DNA of 10,109 bases from DASRTE01 sp035253685 (GTDB lineage Bacteria > Actinomycetota > Actinomycetes > Jiangellales > Jiangellaceae). A program made the translations under genes and the position numbers. The stretch covers positions 1 through 10,109 of the forward strand of contig DATFBR010000174.1 of the NCBI GenBank assembly GCA_035253685.1. The letters run 5' to 3'. Shown here in pieces: positions 5,493-10,109 of the stretch (the stretch's first letter is position 1; each line of letters starts with the position of its first letter). The notes below the pieces were generated by a model. The model saw only the letters and a program-made list of their open reading frames with translations. It was not told the DNA's origin and did not search any database.

Positions 5493-7145
5493 ATGCGGGT
5501 ACTCGGCGTGAACGCGATCTTTCATGATCCTTCGGCGGCGCTCGTCGTCGACGGCAAGGTTGTCGCCGCGGCCGAGGAGGAGCGGTTCAGCCGGCGCAAG
5601 CACGGCAAGCGTCCCGTACCGTTCGCCGCCTGGGAGTTGCCCGAGCAATCGATGCGGTGGTGTCTCGAAGCTGCCGGCCTCGATGCCGACGGCCTCGACG
5701 CGGTCGCCTACTCCTTCGACCCGGCGCTGGCAAAGCCGGCCGAGGAGATGGGACTGTCCGACCCCTGGGACCACCTGCGGGTCACCTATGCCCACCATGC
5801 TCCGGGATTCCTCGCCAACGCGCTGCCCGGCCTGGACCGCAGCCGGGTCCGGTTCGTGCCGCACCACGTCGCGCATGCGGCGTCCGCAGCGCTGGCGTCG
5901 CCCCACGACACGAGCAGCGTTCTGGTGCTCGACGGGCGCGGCGAGCGCGCGTCGCACCTTGCCGGCAGGTACACGGGGGGCAGGCTCGAGGTGCTTGCCA
6001 GTCAGGAGCTGCCGGACTCGCTCGGCCTGCTCTACGAGTCGGTGACCGAGCATCTCGGCTTCCTGCGCTCCAGCGACGAGTACAAGGTCATGGCGTTGGC
6101 CTCCTACGGCGAACCGACACACCTCGCCGAGATGCGTGAGCTCGTTCACCCGACCGGTGACGGAGGCTTCGTGGCCGAGATACCCGACTGGTCACGATGG
6201 GCGCCGCCTCGGGTGGACGACGGCGGGTGGGAGCCCGTTCATGCCGATCTCGCGGCGTCGGTGCAGACGCGCCTGGAGGAAGTGCTCGTCGAGCTGGCGC
6301 AATGGCTGCACGAACAGACCGGCGACAGCGTTCTGACCATGGCCGGCGGGACCGCGCTCAACTGCGTGGCGAACTCGCGGATCTGGCGCGAGACGCCGTT
6401 CGAGGAGGTGTGGGTTCAGCCGGCAGCGGGCGATGCCGGTACATCGCTCGGCGCCGCGCTCCAGGTGAGCGCCGATGGCGGTGAGCAGGCAGAACCCATG
6501 CCTTCGGCATCGTTGGGCCGAGGCTGGTCCGACGACGACCTCGCCGCCGTGCTTCGACGGGCGGCCGTGCCGTTCAGCACCCCACACCGGCTGGCGGACG
6601 TGGTGGCCGACATTCTCGCCGACGACGGCGTCGTCGGCTGGTTCGACGGGCGCAGCGAGTACGGACCACGTGCGCTCGGTCACCGCTCCCTGCTCGCACA
6701 TCCCGGCCACGAGGAGAACGTCGAGCGTCTCAACGAGGTCAAGGGACGGGAGCAGTTCCGGCCAGTGGCGCCCATGGTGCTCGCCGAGCGGGCGCACGAG
6801 TTGTTCACCGGCGGACCGGTGCCGAGCCCGTACATGCTGTTCGTCCATCACGTCCGCACGGCGTGGCGCGACCGCATCCCGGCCGTCGTTCACGTCGACG
6901 GCACGGCCCGGATCCAGACGGTCGACCCTGTCGAGACCCCGCGGATGGCCGCGCTCCTCTCCGCCTTCGAGCGGCGCACCGGACTTCCCGTCCTGGTCAA
7001 CACGAGCCTCAACACGGCGGGCCGCCCGATGGTCGACGACCCGCGCGATGCGCTCGAGCTGTTCGGATCCGCGCCGGTCGATGCGCTCGTCCTGGGTCCG
7101 CACGTGGTGCGGCGGCAGGACCTCTTCGCCCCCGGGACGGCCTGA
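5493..7145 (+). CDS. NodU/TobZ/CmcH-family O-carbamoyltransferase
   Basis: A full-length 550-residue carbamoyltransferase, expected to transfer a carbamoyl group from carbamoyl phosphate, via carbamoyl-AMP, onto a sugar or other hydroxyl. The N-terminal Kae1-like half carries GVNAIFHDPSAALV (His11), EEERFSRRKHGKRP, HHVAH (His124 and His128, the HxxxH metal pair), VLDGRGE, DEYKVMALASYG and the GGTALNC nucleotide loop (285-291). The C-terminal YrdC-like half has EYGPRALGHRS (389-399), KGREQFRPVAPMV, VHVDGTARIQTV and LVNTSLNTAGRPMVDDP. All expected motifs are present, so activity is likely; the acceptor is unknown. ATG 5493 is required because HDPSA lies only 10 residues in; the ribosome site (AGGCGGG) is weak. 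Its stop overlaps the next ATG by one base (TGATG). With three glycosyltransferase genes downstream, the acceptor is probably a sugar of a surface glycan. Confidence 0.92.
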   Translation: MRVLGVNAIFHDPSAALVVDGKVVAAAEEERFSRRKHGKRPVPFAAWELPEQSMRWCLEAAGLDADGLDAVAYSFDPALAKPAEEMGLSDPWDHLRVTYAHHAPGFLANALPGLDRSRVRFVPHHVAHAASAALASPHDTSSVLVLDGRGERASHLAGRYTGGRLEVLASQELPDSLGLLYESVTEHLGFLRSSDEYKVMALASYGEPTHLAEMRELVHPTGDGGFVAEIPDWSRWAPPRVDDGGWEPVHADLAASVQTRLEEVLVELAQWLHEQTGDSVLTMAGGTALNCVANSRIWRETPFEEVWVQPAAGDAGTSLGAALQVSADGGEQAEPMPSASLGRGWSDDDLAAVLRRAAVPFSTPHRLADVVADILADDGVVGWFDGRSEYGPRALGHRSLLAHPGHEENVERLNEVKGREQFRPVAPMVLAERAHELFTGGPVPSPYMLFVHHVRTAWRDRIPAVVHVDGTARIQTVDPVETPRMAALLSAFERRTGLPVLVNTSLNTAGRPMVDDPRDALELFGSAPVDALVLGPHVVRRQDLFAPGTA

Positions 7146-8692
7146 TGGACATGCCCCGCTTCGCGATCGTCGTCCCCACGGTCGGCCGGCCAGAACTGGT
7201 CCGGCTGCTCCGCGCGCTGGCCGCGCAGGACACCGACGGCGGTCGCTGTGCTCCCGTCGAGGTCGTCGTCGTGGACGACCGCCCGGATGCGCGGCCGCCA
7301 CTGGAGCCCGCGGACGCTCCGTGGCCGCAACGAGTGGTGCTCTCGGGAGGCCGCGGTCCGGCGGCCGCCCGGAACCTGGGCTGGCGGCTGGCCTCGGCGG
7401 AGTGGATCGTGTTCCTCGACGACGATGTCGTACCGCCGGCCGGCTGGACGCGACGTCTCGTCGACGACCTGTCGCGCTGCGGCGCCGACGTCGCGGGCAG
7501 CCAGGGCCGCATCGACGTGCCCCCTCCCGAGAACGGGCGCCCCACCGACTGGCAACGCAACACCGCCGGCCTGGAGAACGCCGCATGGGCGACGGCCGAC
7601 ATGGCGTATCGGCGCGCAGCGCTGGTCGAGGTGCACGGCTTCGACGAGCGCTTTCCCCGTGCCTACCGTGAGGACGCCGATCTGGCGCTGCGGATTCGGC
7701 GGGCCGGCTGGCGACTCGTTTGCGGCAGCCGCCACGTCGTGCATCCGGTTCGGCCGGCCGGTTTCTGGATCAGCCTGCGGGCGCAGGCGGGGAACTGCGA
7801 CGACGCGCTGATGCGACGCCTGCACGGCGCCGACTGGCGCCGAGCTGCCGATGTGCCGAGGGGGCGGCTGGGCCGCCATATGCTGACCGTCCTGGCCGGA
7901 GTCGGGGGGCTGGCCGCGCTGCTGGCCGGACGGCGGCGCGCGGCCGCGCCGGCCCTCCTCGCATGGGTAGCGCTGACCGCCGAGTTCGCGTGGCGGCGGC
8001 ACGCGCCCGGGCCCCGGCCCGGGCAGCCAGGGTGGGCGGACGAGTTGTCCCGGATGCTCGCGACGAGCGTCGTCATCCCGGCGGCAGCCGTCACTCACCG
8101 GCTGCGAGGGGCGTGGCAGCACCGGGCCGCCACACCGTGGCCGCCCCCGATCACGGCCGTGTTGTTCGACCGGGACGGCACCCTCGTCCGCGACGTGCCG
8201 TACAACGGTGACCCGTCGAAGGTGCTGCCGGTGGACGGCGCCCGCGAGGCGGTCGCCGCGCTTCGCCGGGCAAGGGTGAAGGTCGGCGTCGTCACCAACC
8301 AGTCCGGGATCGGCCGGGGTTTGCTCACAGCCGCTCAGGTCGGCGAGGTGAACGACCGGGTCGACGCCGCGGTCGGTCCGTTCGACACCTGGCAGGTCTG
8401 CCCGCACGGCGTCGACGACGGCTGCGAGTGCCGCAAGCCGCAACCGGGCATGGTCGTTCGCGCGGCGGAAGCGCTCGACGTACCTGTCGAGCAGTGCCTG
8501 ATGATCGGCGACATCGGTGCCGATGTCGAGGCCGCCCGCGCCGCAGGAGCGCGCGCCGTGCTGGTGCCGACACCGGCAACCCGAGCAGCCGAAATCGCGA
8601 GCGCACCGTTCGTGGCCGCCGACCTGGCCGGAGCCGTGGACATGGTCCTGGCTGGACGGAACGGCAGCCCCAGGTCGGAGGCACGGCCGTGA
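7145..8692 (+). CDS. Fusion of GT2 glycosyltransferase and HAD-IIIA (GmhB-like) phosphatase
   Basis: A 515-residue two-enzyme protein. Residues 5-230 form a GT-A family 2 glycosyltransferase: FAIVVPTVGRPELV, VVVVDD (40-45), GPAAARNLG (71-79), metal-binding FLDDDV (90-95) and REDADLALRIRRAGW (from 175). Residues about 246-325 contain hydrophobic stretches that could anchor it to the membrane. Residues about 337-500 form a HAD-IIIA phosphatase: FDRDGT with nucleophile Asp342 and acid/base Asp344, VTNQSGIGRG (383-392), a zinc loop with Cys419, His421, Cys427 and Cys429 (CPHGVDDGCECRKP), and GDIGAD (455-460). The zinc loop is typical of GmhB, which removes the 7-phosphate of heptose 1,7-bisphosphate, so a heptose or similar sugar phosphate is the likely substrate. 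ATG 7145 overlaps the previous stop by one base; longer in-frame extensions upstream lie inside the carbamoyltransferase gene and are not used. Confidence 0.9.
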   Translation: MDMPRFAIVVPTVGRPELVRLLRALAAQDTDGGRCAPVEVVVVDDRPDARPPLEPADAPWPQRVVLSGGRGPAAARNLGWRLASAEWIVFLDDDVVPPAGWTRRLVDDLSRCGADVAGSQGRIDVPPPENGRPTDWQRNTAGLENAAWATADMAYRRAALVEVHGFDERFPRAYREDADLALRIRRAGWRLVCGSRHVVHPVRPAGFWISLRAQAGNCDDALMRRLHGADWRRAADVPRGRLGRHMLTVLAGVGGLAALLAGRRRAAAPALLAWVALTAEFAWRRHAPGPRPGQPGWADELSRMLATSVVIPAAAVTHRLRGAWQHRAATPWPPPITAVLFDRDGTLVRDVPYNGDPSKVLPVDGAREAVAALRRARVKVGVVTNQSGIGRGLLTAAQVGEVNDRVDAAVGPFDTWQVCPHGVDDGCECRKPQPGMVVRAAEALDVPVEQCLMIGDIGADVEAARAAGARAVLVPTPATRAAEIASAPFVAADLAGAVDMVLAGRNGSPRSEARP

Positions 8693-9723
8693 CCAGGGCC
8701 CTGGCGGTCCGCCTGGACAGCGACGGCGACGTGCTGCTGACGGGTCCGGCCCTGCGTGCGCTCGGCAGCGCAGGCACGCGCCTCGACCTGCTCGTCTCGC
8801 CCGCGGGAGAGCAGGCTGCTCGCCTGCTGCCCGGACCGCACGAGGTCATCGTCTTCGACGCACCGTGGAGCGGCTATCATCCGCCGCCGGTGGATCCCGC
8901 TGCCGTCACCGACCTGGTGGAACGCCTGCGCCGGAACGGCTACGACCGGGCGGTCGTCTTCACCTCCTTCCATCAAAGCCCGCTGCCGATGGCGCTGCTC
9001 GCCAGGCTGGCCGGCATCCCGTACGTCGCTGCCACCAGCGGGGACTACCCGGGTTCGCTGCTCGACCTGAGGCACCGGCGGGTGGCGCAGCACGAGGTGG
9101 CGGCAGCGCTCGAGCTGGCGCTGGCGACCGGTGCACGGCTTCCCGCCGGCGACGACGGGCGCCTCGCCGTCCTGCCCGCACCGTGCGACGTCAGTGCGCT
9201 CGTCCCCTTCAGTAGTCCGTTCGTCGTCGTCCACCCCGGCGCGTCCGTCCCGTCCCGGGCCCTGCGGGCGGGTCACGCGCGGCGCATCGTCTCCGCGTTG
9301 CTCCAGGACGGATGGGGTGTGGCCGTGACCGGCGGGCGCGCCGAGGCGGACCTCGTCCGGCAGGCGACGGCGCCGGGCGCGATCGACCTGTCCGGTCGGA
9401 CATCGCTGGCCCAACTTGCGGCGATCCTTCGCCGGGCCGAGTGCCTGGTCGCCGGCAACACCGGCCCCGCCCACCTGGCCGCCGCCGTCGGCACACCCGT
9501 GGTATCGCTGTTCTCCCCGGTGGTGCCGGTCGAACGTTGGCAGCCGTACGGCGTGGCCTCGATCGTGCTCGGTGACCAGAAGGCTGCCTGCAAGGACACG
9601 CGGGCGCGGGAATGCCCGATTCCGGGCCACCCCTGCCTGGGCGAGATCACGCCCGCGCAGGTCGTGTCGGCGGTCCAAACCCTGGCAACCCGTCGACCGA
9701 CGACGAGAAGAGGTGCCGCATGA
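8689..9723 (+). CDS. Glycosyltransferase family 9 (ADP-heptose:LPS heptosyltransferase-like)
   Basis: A 344-residue GT-B enzyme of the heptosyltransferase family. The N-terminus (RALAVRLDSDGDVLLTGPAL) is the usual acceptor-side loop. The donor-side half has HPGAS (from His182), a VAVTGGRAEADLV strand-helix, DLSGRTSLAQLAAIL, and the diagnostic GNTGPAHLAAAVGTPVVSLF (256 on). Three cysteines near the C-terminus (301, 309, 316) sit in a CKDTRARECPIPGHPCL stretch that I recall in actinobacterial members; they might bind a metal or form disulphides. The family transfers heptose from ADP-heptose to LPS cores in Gram-negatives; here the acceptor must be something else. GTG 8689 has GGAGG at 8677-8681 and overlaps the preceding stop by 4 bases (GTGA). 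The stop overlaps the next ATG the same way. Family firm, sugar inferred. Confidence 0.9.
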   Translation: MTRALAVRLDSDGDVLLTGPALRALGSAGTRLDLLVSPAGEQAARLLPGPHEVIVFDAPWSGYHPPPVDPAAVTDLVERLRRNGYDRAVVFTSFHQSPLPMALLARLAGIPYVAATSGDYPGSLLDLRHRRVAQHEVAAALELALATGARLPAGDDGRLAVLPAPCDVSALVPFSSPFVVVHPGASVPSRALRAGHARRIVSALLQDGWGVAVTGGRAEADLVRQATAPGAIDLSGRTSLAQLAAILRRAECLVAGNTGPAHLAAAVGTPVVSLFSPVVPVERWQPYGVASIVLGDQKAACKDTRARECPIPGHPCLGEITPAQVVSAVQTLATRRPTTRRGAA

Positions 9724-10109
9724 GAGTCCTGCTGTGGCACGTACACGGCTCGTGGACGACGTCGTTCGTCCAAGGCGACCACGAATATGTGCTTCCACTG
9801 CTCGCGGACCGGGGACCGGACGGGCGCGGCAGGGCACGCACCTGGGACTGGCCGGTCACGGTCCACGAGATACCGGCCGATCAGCTGGCGGACATCGATG
9901 TGGACGCCGTCGTGCTCCAGCGTCCACACGAGCCGGCACTCCTGCGGCGCTGGACCGGCCGGCTCCCCGGGGCCGACCTTCCCGCTGTCTACGTCGAGCA
10001 CAACGCGCCCACCGGGCCCGCGGCGGCGACGCGGCACCCCATGGCGGACCAGGACGCCGTCCCGATCGTGCACGTGACGTCCTTCAACGCGGTGATGTGG
10101 GACTGCGGG
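9720..10109 (+). CDS. Glycosyltransferase, N-terminal part (runs off the right edge)
   Basis: The first 130 codons are present with no stop before the window ends. The start MRVLLWHVHGSWTTSFVQGD, then ARTWDWPVTVHEIP, VVLQRPHE, AVYVEHNAP and IVHVTSFNAVMWDCG resemble the N-terminal Rossmann half of GT-B (GT4-like) glycosyltransferases found in actinobacterial surface-sugar clusters. The catalytic C-terminal half is missing, so the activity cannot be checked. ATG 9720 overlaps the preceding stop by 4 bases (ATGA) and has AGAAGAGG at 9706-9713, six bases upstream, so it is part of the same operon. There is no signal peptide. The call rests on recognition of the N-terminal pattern and on context. 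Confidence 0.75.
   Translation, partial: MRVLLWHVHGSWTTSFVQGDHEYVLPLLADRGPDGRGRARTWDWPVTVHEIPADQLADIDVDAVVLQRPHEPALLRRWTGRLPGADLPAVYVEHNAPTGPAAATRHPMADQDAVPIVHVTSFNAVMWDCG

Noticed and set aside
5497..5502. GGGTAC at the start of the carbamoyltransferase as a promoter -10
   Set aside because: No GNNT at 14-16 bases upstream, and it lies inside the first codons of the gene.
6192..9837. Several 460-520-codon minus-strand frames opposite the sugar operon
   Set aside because: They shadow the carbamoyltransferase, GT2-HAD and GT9 genes, all of which have full motif sets. The antisense translations are Arg/Pro/Gly-rich without domains.

Overview
The window is high-GC DNA with strong G/C bias at third codon positions, dense genes and long spurious frames on the opposite strand. 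Together with an F420-dependent oxidoreductase, a DUF5709-like acidic protein and other actinobacterial-style proteins, this points to an actinobacterial chromosome. The genus cannot be told from this stretch. I see no phage, insertion sequence, CRISPR, tRNA or rRNA.

Left part (1-5380): small stress/housekeeping-type genes. On the minus strand are the start of a zinc alcohol dehydrogenase (1-104) and a PRC-barrel protein (192-560). A BON + SRPBCC membrane-type protein (689-1912) diverges from the latter. It converges on a minus-strand pair, an acidic DUF5709-like protein (2884-3228) overlapping an F420-dependent LLM oxidoreductase (1928-2887). Diverging from that pair is a plus-strand run: a Cys-rich small protein (3371-3628), a conserved protein of unknown function (3649-4218) and an endonuclease/exonuclease/phosphatase-fold enzyme (4205-5032). 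A DUF2188 protein (5147-5380) follows.

Right part (5493-10109): a tightly overlapping plus-strand sugar operon. It encodes a NodU/TobZ-type carbamoyltransferase, a GT2 glycosyltransferase fused to a GmhB-like HAD phosphatase, a GT9 (heptosyltransferase-type) glycosyltransferase and the start of another glycosyltransferase. Stop and start codons overlap at every junction, so these are probably co-translated and build a carbamoylated, perhaps heptose-containing, surface glycan or glycoconjugate. A heptose-type pathway is notable in an organism that should have no LPS.

The most coherent regulatory signal is a set of five stress-sigma-like promoters (GNNT-N15/16-GGGTA[C/G], the sigma-B/sigma-F pattern). 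All lie in intergenic DNA: two divergent pairs in front of four of the small genes, and one just before the carbamoyltransferase. By eye, the other GGGTA motifs in the window lack a properly spaced -35 partner. This suggests one general-stress regulon covering the left part, possibly extending to the sugar operon.
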